Below are positions 53,230 through 64,000 of a stretch of 64,000 nt of DNA, piece by piece (position 1 is the first letter of the stretch; every line of letters starts with the position of its first letter). This DNA is from Lepidostoma basale (Eukaryota > Arthropoda > Insecta > Trichoptera > Lepidostomatidae), in assembly GCA_022606425.2 (NCBI GenBank), contig JAHDVF020001254.1:372001-436000 (forward strand), written 5' to 3'. A program made the position numbers and the translations under genes. Below the pieces are notes generated by a model. That model searched no databases. It was given only the letters and a program-made list of their open reading frames with translations, and had not been told where the DNA came from.

Positions 53230-55240
53230 CATATCAAACGAAAAAGAAACTTTGTTACACATTGTGTATCCTTTGATTATCACAAAAAAATCATAACAAT
53301 AATATTTTTAAAATACATAGTATATAATATAAAACGCTGCATAAACATAATAAATAATTTTGTAAATAATAAAACCAGAATATACATAATAAAACAAAAT
53401 TAAAAATGTTTTTAAAAAATAATTAATTTATTATTATTATTAAGCATTTTTTGTAAGCTTATACTAATCATTAAAAGTTACTATTCACACATATTGCACT
53501 CATCCGGCCCATCTCTTCTCCCCGCCCACTATAGATACTGGTACATTCTGTACATTAAATAATTATTATTCATACTTAACAAAAAACAATGAATATTACA
53601 TACGTATTACATTTCGGCTTTCTTGTAATAATCGATCGATTATTGTCTGCCCATACTATAGTTGCGCAAGCAACTTCGGGTCACTTCACAAATACAGAGC
53701 TCAAATAGGAATAATCAAATTTACTAACCGGGAAAAAATCTTCATTTTCATACAATAATATCGATAGATATATATTTAAAAAAGGAAGACAATTATTTTT
53801 CATGGTACGTGCATTTTTTTGTAATAAAGATATTTTAAACACTGCCACTATATTTTTTTTTAATTTTGTTTAAAATATTTATTGTTTATTGAACAATGAA
53901 GTATGATTCCTTATTAAATATTTATTATTGATGCTTAAAAAATTTATTGTAGAAATTTTATAATATAATGGAAGTCGTATGTTTTTTTTTTGTTATGACA
54001 TTATACAATGTCATTTTATAATGCCCTGGCAAGTTCAAACATGTCAATCTTATAAAATATAATGAAACTTCTAGAAAACTGGTGTTTTTATAAGTATTAA
54101 ATATTTGTTTGCAATGTATTGATAATATTTATGAATGATAAACTTAAAACATTGTTTTCAATCGGAGTGTATAACTGAGACCAGATTTAAACCATGAATA
54201 ATGACTGTATTAAGAATGGATTGTAAATGAAACCTGGAGAAAACAATATTTAACCGACAATAGTTCAATATTATGTTTTGTCATTGTTGTGTACATACAT
54301 ACACACATTAATTGACGATTACTATAGACAAAAGGCTATATGACATAATATAAAAGACATTAATAATAAAAAAGACATAAGTGTATTTTTAAATAAACAT
54401 TAAATGTATGATTTTATGTTAAACATTTAAAATTCTTTTTTTAATTAAAAGCGTCACGACACCTCTTTTTTTTTAATTAAAATAATCAATCACCATAAAC
54501 CAAAGACGGTTGTTCATTTGAAAATCTCCATTTCCCACCATTAGAAGAGTACTATCAATTTATCCATTTTACCCTTCAGAACCGACCAGATATTAAACTG
54601 GCGAACAATTAAAATTATTTTACATCAGTTTTTCTTCCCGACCCTAACAGTATTGCACGACGAGATTTTTTTTAATGAAAGCGTTTCAATTTAATTATTA
54701 TTTAATCAAATGGACGTTTAGTTTGAAACAGTTCGTATTCTTTATTTACACGCCACAAAAAATATAACAGCTAGTATTATTTATCATAAGTTATAATAAT
54801 ATATACCATTCAAATTGTAAAGGTAATGCAGCAAGGGTCAAAAAACTATGTACTATTGAAGAAAAGATTAATAAAATTCAATAATCTGATTGAATTCAAG
54901 TGATCATAAATATTAACTTCACTACACATCACTTCTTAGCTTTAATTTATTTATTTCACTATGAATAAACCGCCTACCAACGTGCTTTGGCTTAAATGTT
55001 ACTTTTAAAGAAAATAGATTTGATAATATATTTATTTTCATTTTATACTAACTACAGAAATTTTTTATGTGTTTCTTATTTGAACTTGTGTCTTTTTAAA
55101 CTACAAAAAACTGTAGGATTTGTTTTTTAGTAAAATCTTTTCTATCTTGAATTTTATACTTATCTATTAAAGGGAAATTTGTTATCAACCACATAATTAT
55201 CATTTGTACGTCATTTTAATAGGATAATATGTATTTAAAC
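53230..55240. other. Intergenic AT-rich, one foldback remnant
   Basis: Near 54045-54085, CTTATAAAATATAATGAAAC and TTCTAGAAAACTGGTGTTTT match an arm of the GAATGAAAAC family. Otherwise nothing recognisable. Confidence 0.4.
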
Positions 55241-55244
55241 TTAA

Positions 55245-55475
55245 AGGCGTTAACACGGTTGAATTCTGTAATGACGAGTTTATGTGAATCAAAATACTGT
55301 TTTTTCTACTTTTGAGTCAATTATTCTCAACTTGTTTTGAAGGTTTTTTACCTTCATTATCAGTAGAACGATATAAACTTGTTCTCATATATACATATTC
55401 TTCTTGCGATGATGATATATAAAACCTTTGAAACACGTCGAGACAAATAAACTAAAAAGTGGAACTAACAGGGCT
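55245..55475. mobile_element. Foldback remnant, GAACGATATAAACT family
   Basis: GGCGTTAACACGGTTGAATT, TTGAGTCAATTATTCTCAAC, TAGAACGATATAAACTTGTT, GCGATGATGATATATAAAAC, TTGAAACACGTCG. Related to 18550-18705 and carries the GTTAACAC end motif. Confidence 0.55.
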
Positions 55476-55643
55476 TTAATCCGTGAACTATATATTTTTT
55501 AATTAATATCTGCACCAAGATCTGCACGAAATCTGTAGGTAAAAATATTTAAAGAGTTGTCTCTTTATTGTGCCAAGGAGTAATATGAATTAAACTACAA
55601 TAGTTTAAAGTGATATGAAGTGTAGTTAGAAAAAGATGACCAC

Positions 55644-55878
55644 TCATTCACCCCCGACCTTCATCTGCGTCAGGTTGTTGGACTTGTTGATATGTTGGTA
55701 GATGCTGCCCTTGGCTAGGCCAGTGGCCCCTTTGCGCAGCTCCTTATTGCTTCCCCTTGGTGCTGTTCCAAAAGACTCTGCCCCCGTATCCTTGCCCGCT
55801 TTCATTGAACCCTTGGCTACGACAGTAGGGCCCGTCTTCAAATCGGGATTGGCTCCGTTCCATGTCACGTAATCAACT
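55644..55878 (-). CDS. Last coding exon of minus-strand gene
   Basis: 77 residues from VDYVTWNGANPDLKTGPTVV to LTQMKVGGE, then TGA. The sequence is rich in Gly, Lys, Ala and Thr with AKGS repeats, and is probably disordered. AATAAA on the minus strand at 55569-55564, about 75 nt past the stop, is a good polyadenylation signal. Confidence 0.72.
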
Positions 55879-58800
55879 CTGCAAAATATACATTATTTTA
55901 AAATGTGACTAAGAGGCTTGTCAACTTCTTTCTTTTATTATGGGTTCGATTGCATGAACTATTTATTCGATAATTTAAGACAGTTAGATAAAAAGTTTAG
56001 TGAATTTATAGTGAAGTGTAATATGACATAACGAAATACATTATTGATTATAGAAATTGAAACAAAGTATTCCTTCTACAAAATATTCACAAATTAAATT
56101 CGGTGACCTATTTACTTTACGATCAATGAAACGTAATGGATTCTATATTTCTTTGAAAACGATCCTTTTTATAATCGTAATGGTAATGTATGACGTTAAA
56201 AAAAATTACAAAATTCTGTGATAATTTGTAAAGTGATCCGAGATTATCTCACAGAAGGAGGTGGTCTTGCGCCCCACTGGCCAGCGTACTGTTGGCACCC
56301 ATGGGCGTGGTAAGGTACATGGACTGGTGGCGGCGGTCCTCAGTAGGGGGCGAGCTGGTGGTCCTGCGTGCATCATCAATTCACCGCTTAATTCACACCC
56401 TTTTTATAAAAGCCACTAACAACTATAACAGAAACGCTTTCAATTCTACATACAAACACGAAAAAAAGCATCATGGAAAATACTAATTTATTACTAAAAA
56501 ATACTCAAATTTGTCACTGATCTGATATGAGAAATACATATTTATTTCAAAATACTATTATATCTGATTCATAAAAATGGTACGTATTAAATAAAATAGA
56601 TTAAAAATATTTTTTATTAAACTAATATCAATAACACCTGAAATACAAAAAAAATTTATCAATTTAAAAAAAATGTTTCAAATAATTATCACCGTTATTA
56701 TAGTGTAATGTAATTAATAATGAATGATGAATAAGTGAATGATTAGTCAGATCAATGTCAAATTTTTAATTTATTTGTATTATTTATATTATTTAATAAA
56801 ATAATTTTAATTTATCACAGATACTACATAATTTTTACAAATTAGTAATATGTAAAAATCGTAAAACATTGGCTACTTGTATGGTTACTCCAATTTAACA
56901 TATTAAATAATTATATCAAATTTCAAAATTTTCAGTACACATTTCGTTCAAAATAACTATTTTACATCGTGTAATTTTCAAATGCAAAGGTATTTTTTTT
57001 ATCAATATTTTCTAAGTGTTATACACATGTGCGTAAAAAGAAATTACATAATTGTTAAATATATAAATATAAAAAATACGTTTTAACGGGATTTCAATGT
57101 TATATTTTATATGTTGAATTATTTTTTTATAAAATATTATTTAAAGATATTTTATACAAACTAATAATAGAATTCACGGTATATACATAGGATTATACAT
57201 TATAACTAAAAGTACCCGTCAAAATAGATTAAATCATCGTAAAATATTTTTAAGATAATCCCATAATTTTACTTAAATCTTTTGATGGAAGTTCATTTAA
57301 AATAATAATTAATAAAACGATGTTTTTTTACTACCTTCAGTCTGTCGATACCAGCGAGCCTGGCGAAACAGGTCGTTGTCGAAATAAAGATAAAAGTGGA
57401 AGTGTGATAGTTAAAAAACAACGTTTTATTTTATTATTATTGAAGGATACTTCTAATCGCTTTAATATTTGTTTATGTCCTACAATGTTGAAGATAATTA
57501 TTTATAATTTTCAAAGGTTTATTGCTTTAAAAACGTTGAAAATGAACAGAAGTATATTATGGCGGGGAATTTAATCTTATTTTATTAACATCTATTTTAA
57601 ATCAGATATATCTCTAATCTATTACTATGAGTACTATAATTTCAAGAATACCGTGATTCAATACATTATAATATATTATTTCATGTGAGTACCTAAATCA
57701 ATTCCTTCTAATGACAGGTAACTAAGTATTCTAATAATCATTGGAATCTTTGGAATTAAATTTATACAAATATTATTATAATAATTAGTTATAAAATAAA
57801 CAACCATTTATTATACTTGTTTACATTAGTCATCTATTGAAAACATTGCAACTTTTATCATATATGTATTTTGATCTAAATACAGTGTGTCAATGATGAT
57901 GAATAAAATATAATAAATGCAACTAAAAATCCAACCAAAATAAGCAATAACAAATAGATACAATAAAATTAATACATTTAGAGGCGGGGATTGGAAAATT
58001 CTAAATAATCTATTTTATTAATGAGCTTAGCAAATCGAAATATCTAAAAAATATATTTTATTGAAATGCTCTTTTTATTTTACTTTTTTTAACCTGAAAT
58101 TTTATTTAATTTATCTGCTACCATAATTCTTAAACTACACTCAGACCAGGAAGATGAAATTTTCTCATTAATTATCTTAATGAACATTGAAAGTAATTAC
58201 ACTGAACGCATAAATGCTCTCACACGTTTCTTATACTTCTTTCATTAGTCTTTTTTTTTATCTATATTTTCGTGGTTTATGTAATTAAACTAAAAAGTTA
58301 TAAAAATGTATGTTTCATTTTATAAAGTTTATAAAAATGTTCGATAAATAATTATCGCACACACCCTGACAACGTAACCATTTAAACATTTATGTCATAA
58401 TGGTATATCTGAGGGGAATTCACACAAGTTAAATACATTTATCTACATTGTTACTATAATATACACATAGCTCTTAGAGTATGTGATAAGCAAGTTGTTT
58501 GAAGCATACGAGTATGTATAATACATGTTAATTCATGTATTGTTATGTACAAAACCCCGTAGTCAATATTTGATGACACGTATGTTTTTTGGGATCTTGG
58601 GTATATCCACGTGACTTTTCTTTCTCGATCGACGTTTCGGAGATCGTTGCAATTTCCACCTTCAAGGTAGTTAATAAGTCATAACTACCCTGAAGACGGG
58701 GACTGCAGCTAACTCGGTCGAGAAAGAAAAGTCACACAGATATACCCAAGATCCCAACCAACTGTGTAAATTCTCGTTTAAATCTATCATCTTCTAAAAA

Positions 58801-61800
58801 CGCGGAACCTATTATGTTATCGATCCAAACACTTTCGTAGCTATGTATATGACAGGTTTCTAGCACAGGTGTCCCTAGAGAACAGGTGAAAAGCACGGGC
58901 AAACACGACACAGAGCCCTCGGCAGCGCAGCCGGGAAGCGGGTGGGGCGGGAGCGTGGCGCATGCAGTAGTTTCTGGAAGAGTGCATACTTTGTCGCTTC
59001 TTTCTTCGTCTTGTGTCGGCGAATGGCCCTATCCGCCGCCAGGGCGCAGTCCCGCGGCGCCCAGGCCCCGTCGCTAAGGGGCCCTCGCGCGGGGGAGGTT
59101 GCCGTTAAAGCTGCAACTTTGTTGCACGGCGGTATACTAGCGGTGGCATAAAAGAAACACAACATTTGCCTTATTCGGATTGACAAAGCGATCATCAAAG
59201 AACATGTTTAAGCTGAGTTTAACGTATCTCATTCACTCTCAGGCCAAATATGTTACAGAAAAAAATGTGCTCGAATGAAATTGTGTACATATATGATAGA
59301 ACACAATGCTTTTGTTCGAATACAGTTACCGTTACCATTCACCTGTCATTTGAACTATTGTATTCAAAACATTTTTTAACGTATTATAAATTCAAAAAGA
59401 GAAAAAATAGTTAAGAGTTTATTTGTAATGATACAATGTAAAGAGATCTGTTCACAAATCTGATATTATAAACATGCATTTTCAAAACGTGTATTTTATT
59501 GATATTGCGACCACAGTATGAACGAACTTTATCAATGTGAGGCAACATACACGAGTAGTTAATGGTATAATATGTATGTTATTTTAATGAGCAGTAGTAT
59601 TGTCAGTAGAGGCTGTTGCGAGATATGGTAAGCTTAGGAAAAACATATAACATTTAAACTGGTACTTACAAAAGGTTCACACATCACAAAATAGATATTG
59701 ATTACGCAGAGTTGGAGCGGCGATATGATCATGGGAGTAATTCGTCGACATTATAATTCTAGCAACATTTGTGAGAGGCTGCATTGCGTGCGTAATCGGT
59801 ACACATTCGGTGGGCATTTAGTACTAAGTTAAGATTAATTTGAACGGAGAACTGGCAGAACCATCTCTGTTGGAGTTTCCCAACCTGCACGGTCCCGTGT
59901 ACGTAATTAGCTTATTTCTCTAAACTCCATTATGAATCGCACGCACCTGAGTCGATCAACACAATGTTGCAAAATTATGAATATCATCACCTCGGTTCAT
60001 TAATAACGGAAGAGTTGCACCACGTAACGTCTTATTTCTAAAATATGCATGAGGCTGCGTATTTTAGAAATAAAAATAATAGCTGTGTAAGATTAATTAA
60101 TTCTCGATATTAATTTGAATTACACGCAGTAACAGTCGCGGCAAAGCAACGCATATGTCGTGGTAACCCTAGCCTGAGCATGCAGATTACAGTTCATTGC
60201 AAAAAAAATGGCGAATCATTTTTGTAAAATTGCTTAAGCAATCAGCATAGAATAAAAAACTGATAAACTAGACAAGACTTTTATACATATAAGTTAGAGA
60301 TCTTAAATAAAACATTAATAACAATAAAATTATTCAGTAAAAATCTATGAAAAGTGCTTGCCAGACTTTTTTGCATGATAATAACTATGTTTTATATTGA
60401 GTTAAGTTTGCAAGTTACAACCTTGTTAAGGCAGATTGCATATAATTTATTTCCCATTTAAAATATATTGAATGGAAAAATAAAACTAATGCATTTTCTA
60501 TAAAATTGAATACATCTTAAATTGGGACTAATTAATACACTTTTTATATTGGGGGGGTAAATTATTTAATTTTAGAGGAAAAATAATCTTGCCCCAATTA
60601 TTTTTATTTCCCTTTTAAAGAAAGTGTACATAAAAAAATGTTTATTTTCAGAGGGGAAAATCCCCTATTTAATATCTATATATGAATATTTGCGTGCACA
60701 TATTTTTTTTAATTTTGGATTTCATTAGCAATGAAGTTTGTAACAAAGATTTATAGTAAAATTATTTTTTATTTTCCCGCGTAAGTACTTAGATTTCACG
60801 TTTAATTTATGTTTTAAATGTCCATTGAATAAGCATATAAAATCACACCGATAACGAGAGAGATACTATATATTTTATAAAATTAACCATTACGATTAAT
60901 AAATATTAAATTTTGATTAATGTGTAAAATGACTCAAATAATACCATGTTTTCATAAATCACCCGACCCATAGTAATTATTAACAAGTCGCTAATGTTCA
61001 AATAAAATATTTATAATACATAAATTTAAATTTACTCCTATATTTGTGGTTTATAAGTTACCTTCATTGTCAAGAATCCGAAGCACGGTTAAATACTTAA
61101 TTTACGAGTATAGTATTTATTGCAATAAATTAAGTATTTATTAATAAATTTTGACTAGAGGAAACTGGAAAAACTTGGAAAACTTGGAAAACTTGGAAAA
61201 AAAGACGGGACTAGAAGAAATTGGAAAGACTTGGAAAATCCAGAGGGATGGCCAAGAACAAGTTAGTGGAGGACTGTTGTTGGGAAGGCCAAATCCCACA
61301 CCAGAATATAACTACGAGAAGAAAAAAAGGATTGATAAAAGTAAAACAATACAAACCGATACAATGTCTTCGTTATTGGTCAATCAAAATATAAAAGGTG
61401 AATGAAAATTGCACATTTAATCATTGTATTTTAGGCTTAACGCTATGGAATATAATGATGAATGTATCATACTTTTGATATATATAGATTAAAATAAAAT
61501 GAAAAGTGGGAAAAACTGTATTCTAGTTCATAAAAGTAATTTTACGATAGTTATTTCATGATAATCAATAAAAAATATTTATAATTACTATGAATCAAAT
61601 TAGTGATATGGACACGATTTAAAATATTCTTAACTCAACTTTACGACACTGATTCAAAGAAATCGTTTGATAACTAGATAAAAAAAATTATCAAATTATT
61701 TATATATATCCAGATCTGTTAAAAATAGATAGCATTCTCGTATCAATGAATAAGTGATAAATATGATGTTACCATTTGAATCTTTGCGAAAATTATATTT

Positions 61801-63475
61801 CATTATAATTTATGTATAGTTATGTATTTCTAATGTTAAGGAATCCCCAGTAAAACACCACATTTTCTTTCAACATTATGCTGTATAGCGGGAGCTGATT
61901 ATTTTTATACTAAAATAATCAGTTTTCATATTGTAAGTTACTGTAAGTAATGTTGGTTAGTCATCACGAAACCATTTCCCCCCGCATATGAAAACGAAAA
62001 ACTCCATTTTCCCAAGAAACAATTCGTGACAGTGCGATTATGTTAATTGAATAATATTTTCAAACTCTACTCTATATATGAATACATATTTAACATAAAA
62101 TCGAATAATGCATCACAATTTAAATATGCCATCAAATTAAATTAATCTGTCAATAATTTAGATAAATTATAATCTTAAATATCTTGTATAAAAAAAACAT
62201 TTGTTAATAGAATTCCGTTATTCTCTGTGATATATAAAAATATTAATAATTTACTTTAAAATCTTCAAAATATTTTTTTTAACAATGAAATATTGGAACT
62301 CTGCTTTAATAAAAAAATACTGATGATGAACGCTTTCGTAATATATTTATATTTATTTTAATTTAATGTTAGTTATCGTACCAAAATAATACAATATAGA
62401 TGAGCTTACAAAACATTACTTAGACCGCAATTCGAAATTAGACGCCGCATTAGCAATAAATTGCAGCTCAGTTAATGCTGTACAATCCTGCCCAATTAAA
62501 TTATTTAAAACACTTTTGTTTTTTTTTTTGTTTTTACATAGAACACTTTTTTTTACCAACGGGTTTTGCCCCCACCGGAGCTTCGCCAGAGTAATAAAAC
62601 AAACAGTTTGTTACCCTGGCGAGTTGGTTCGAATAAACAAAGTGATGCAAAAATAAATAACTTAAGTGTAATAAATCATTTTTAATAATAGCACACAACA
62701 AAATTAAGTGTTTCATGAGTACCTACTCATATTTTTTGATCTTCAGGCGTTTACGCAATTCCTTAAAAAGTGATATTTTTACATATCGCACGCTTAATAG
62801 AACACTGGCTTAACTCAAAAAAGCAAGTTTTGCTCAATCTGACATGAGTCGGTGTTTTAACAAAAACAGTCGAAAAAAACGTACGAATGGATAGCGTTAA
62901 CACATTGAGAACGATTATCGTACTACGAATGGATAGCGTTAACATTGTGAAAAATATATGATAGCGTTAACACAAGCTTCTGTCTAATGGTAACTCAATT
63001 GTAACCTAAACCATAATCGGTCAGTTTACTATTAAGCGTGCGATATAATAAATGGCAACGTTTATCACCTCTATATGTTTATTCAAAACGAAGTATATAG
63101 TATTACTTCATATAATTCGTTTCAATAATATCATTTACTTTCAAAAATACTTATTTTATTGTATTAAATAAGCATTTTTTAACACTTATAACGAGCATGA
63201 CATAAATCGCATTTTTTTATTTATTTACACATTAATCATCACAGCAATATATATAAGTAAAAATAAAAAAATGTTGTGCACGACAACTCACTCTTCTTTG
63301 ATCTCCTGCACCGGTGTAGTCTGCTTGGGCGGCTCTCCGCTCTTGGCAGCATCCTCCTGCAGGACCACGGAGAGGACCTGCTCCGCCCTCTCCTCGCTCC
63401 AGTCCACACTCTCCAACGCGATGGAAACCACGCGCTCCGCGATGCTCGAGTATTTTTGCTGCAGTTTTACTTTTA
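55644..63475 (-). CDS. 3' portion of an unrecognised gene, UBA/CUE-like segment (three exons)
   Basis: Three minus-strand exons read 63475-63292, 56363-56253 and 55878-55644. Acceptors are TTTGCAG, CACGCAG and TTTTGCAG. Donors are AAGA|GTGAGT and TTCT|GTGAGA. Phases join exactly (GA+G = Glu, CT+A = Leu), giving 175 residues and TGA after two carried-in bases. The first 40 residues (KYSSIAERVVSIALESVDWS ... EQVLSVVLQE) look like a three-helix UBA/CUE-type ubiquitin-binding fold. The rest is Ser/Pro/Thr-rich, then a basic Gly/Lys-rich tail. I do not recognise the protein. Its 5' exons lie beyond the right edge. It converges on the FReD gene. The GC-rich coding exons stand out sharply from the AT-rich introns. 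Confidence 0.72.
55890..56240 (-). other. Intron of minus-strand gene
   Basis: AT-rich intron between the last two exons, no element recognised. Confidence 0.55.
56253..56363 (-). CDS. Middle exon of minus-strand gene
   Basis: Encodes 36 residues (TTSSPPTEDRRHQSMYLTTP, MGANSTLASGAQDHLL). The donor CTTCT|GTGAGA overlaps an in-frame TGA, so failing to splice here would end the protein. This may be a regulated alternative C-terminus. The phase fits both neighbours. Confidence 0.65.
56400..57290 (-). other. Intron of minus-strand gene, no recognisable feature
   Basis: Extremely AT-rich, nothing supported. Confidence 0.45.
57298..57444. mobile_element. GCCTGGCGAAAC family, collapsed foldback
   Basis: AATAATAATTAATAAAACGA, TGTTTTTTTACTACCTTCAG directly joins GTCGATACCAGCGAGCCTGG, CGAAACAGGTCG and ends AACAACGTTTTATTTTATTA. 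The left arm lost its hammerhead-like part. Confidence 0.75.
57450..58585 (-). other. Intron of minus-strand gene, no recognisable feature
   Basis: AT-rich, nothing supported. Confidence 0.45.
58591..58755. mobile_element. 165-bp foldback MITE
   Basis: Perfect 17-bp ends GGGATCTTGGGTATATC / GATATACCCAAGATCCC. The inner arms also pair (GACTTTTCTTTCTCGA, CGACGTTTCGGAGATC). It contains CCCTGAAGACGGGG and, reversed, ATCTCCGAAACGTCG, the same motif set as other families. Confidence 0.85.
58875..59160. promoter_or_regulatory. GC-rich island in intron of minus-strand gene
   Basis: About 280 bp of strongly GC-rich DNA (CGCGCGGGGGAGGTTGCCG) in an AT-rich intron. The minus strand has an open frame with a charged stretch (ADRAIRRHKTKKEATKYALF) but weak splice sites. 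Could be an alternative promoter with first exon, or an extra exon. Confidence 0.35.
59200..61150 (-). other. Intron of minus-strand gene, no recognisable feature
   Basis: AT-rich. A short inverted repeat lies around TTATTTCTAAAATATGCATG/ATTTTAGAAATAAAAATAA (60030-60076). Confidence 0.45.
61151..61335 (+). mobile_element. LINE 3' fragment with short tandem repeat
   Basis: GAGGAAACTGGAAAAACTTG, a 10-bp AACTTGGAAA repeat (three to four units), then GATGGCCAAGAACAAG and GGAAGGCCAAATCCCACACC. This resembles the RGNWKxLEDxAQxR...GEAKSH end of some insect LINE ORFs, followed by an A-rich tail. Confidence 0.5.
61410..62780 (-). other. Intron of minus-strand gene, mostly featureless
   Basis: AT-rich. 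At 62550-62625, GGGTTTTGCCCCCACCGGAG and CTTCGCCAGAGTAATAAAAC..GTTACCCTGGCGAGTTGG form an imperfect inverted repeat of unknown type. Confidence 0.4.
62783..63046. mobile_element. 264-bp terminal-inverted-repeat element
   Basis: Perfect 18-bp ends ATATCGCACGCTTAATAG / CTATTAAGCGTGCGATAT. Inside are three copies of GATAGCGTTAACA, two of them preceded by ACGAATG. No ORF. No clear target duplication. Confidence 0.85.
63292..63475 (-). CDS. UBA/CUE-like exon of minus-strand gene
   Basis: 60 whole codons between ATTTGCAG and the donor GTGAGT. The helical pattern SIAERVVSIALE / WSEERAEQVLSVVL, with an acidic-basic linker (EPPKQTTPVQEIKE), resembles ubiquitin-binding helical bundles; this is by eye only. 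Read without splicing, the frame would end at a TGA overlapping the donor. Confidence 0.72.
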
Positions 63476-63566
63476 CTGCAAATAAAAACATATTTTTTTA
63501 TTTATATTTCTTCCATGGCACCACATGCGGAGGCAAGAAAGATGCCTCCACTCCACAATTACTATT

Positions 63567-64000
63567 ATCAAATCAAATCAAATCAGTTTATTTCATCAAC
63601 AGACATTACAAAATTAATTTTTAATGCATCTATTTGAGAACAGGTAAAATAATATATTGTGTATAGTATACTACCAGAAATGCATGAGAGATGGTTCAAC
63701 ATTAAAAAGACAGGATACTCTCCAGAATTAAGAGTATTTGCCTTCTGAACGTACATTCACTAATATGAAAGACGTCGATCTCCAAGGAGACCGCGTTCAG
63801 CAGATTAATTGCTCTTCCCACCGGTGTCACCAGAGCCAGGTTGGTTCTGGCGGCCGGTAGGTAAAATAATCTGTGCTGTCGCTGTCGGATATATTTATCA
63901 GGCACAAAAAGCCGAACACCCTCCAGCACGGCCGAGTTCTCGAAACATCCCCTGAGTAATCTACAGGAATTCTATATATTATAACACCGGCACCCTCAGA
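63567..64000 (-). mobile_element. CR1/Jockey-like LINE, 3' end of ORF with (GATTT)n tail
   Basis: On the minus strand the ORF enters from the right edge: GVRLFVPDKYIRQRQHRLFY, LPAARTNLALVTPVGRAINL, LNAVSLEIDVFHISECTFRR, with a stop near 63702. A 3' UTR and the tail GATTTGATTTGAT at 63567-63585 follow. Homologous to the element at 8430-9065 but with a different tail unit. It lies within the locus of the minus-strand host gene, upstream of its exon at 63475. Confidence 0.85.

Noticed and set aside
63270..63624. 117-residue + strand ORF over the UBA-like exon
   Set aside because: Antisense shadow; the minus strand has matching splice sites and phases with two further exons.

Overview
This is nuclear DNA from an insect, most probably a moth or butterfly. 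The base composition is AT-rich, the genes are split by introns with GT..AG borders, and the window is crowded with degenerate non-LTR retrotransposon 3' ends, short inverted-repeat elements and mariner/hAT remnants of a lepidopteran style. Nothing bacterial is present (no operons, CRISPR arrays or Shine-Dalgarno-led genes).

Layout. Positions 1-28,000 are a transposon graveyard. At least six kinds of LINE 3'-terminal reverse-transcriptase fragments lie there in both orientations, with a LINE-tailed SINE-like family, mariner pieces, two hAT-like MITEs and many foldback elements. From about 28.7 kb the repeats thin out. A fibrinogen-domain gene on the + strand follows. Seven exons (29,558-47,788) can be joined with matching splice phases into the last 648 residues: a long coiled-coil stalk with a furin-like RTKR site, a Ser/Thr/Pro linker and a complete C-terminal fibrinogen-related domain. 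Its first exon(s), including the expected signal peptide, were not found. Its largest intron (32.7-43.5 kb) is again full of transposon debris, and a later intron holds a 63-bp minisatellite.

From 50.4 to 53.2 kb, a set of small + strand exons with compatible phases suggests an unrecognised gene or gene remnant. From 55.6 to 63.5 kb, three minus-strand exons with matching phases form the 3' end of a second gene. Its product has a UBA/CUE-like helical segment and a low-complexity tail, and its 5' part lies beyond the right edge. It converges on the fibrinogen gene. A CR1/Jockey-like LINE closes the window on the right.

The most unusual signal is a shared short motif, C(C/T)TGA(T/A)GA, then a small stem-loop, then (C)GAAAC, in several unrelated-looking inverted-repeat families. 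It resembles the hammerhead ribozyme core known from Penelope-like and other retroelements. All family and domain names come from reading translations by eye; no database search was possible.
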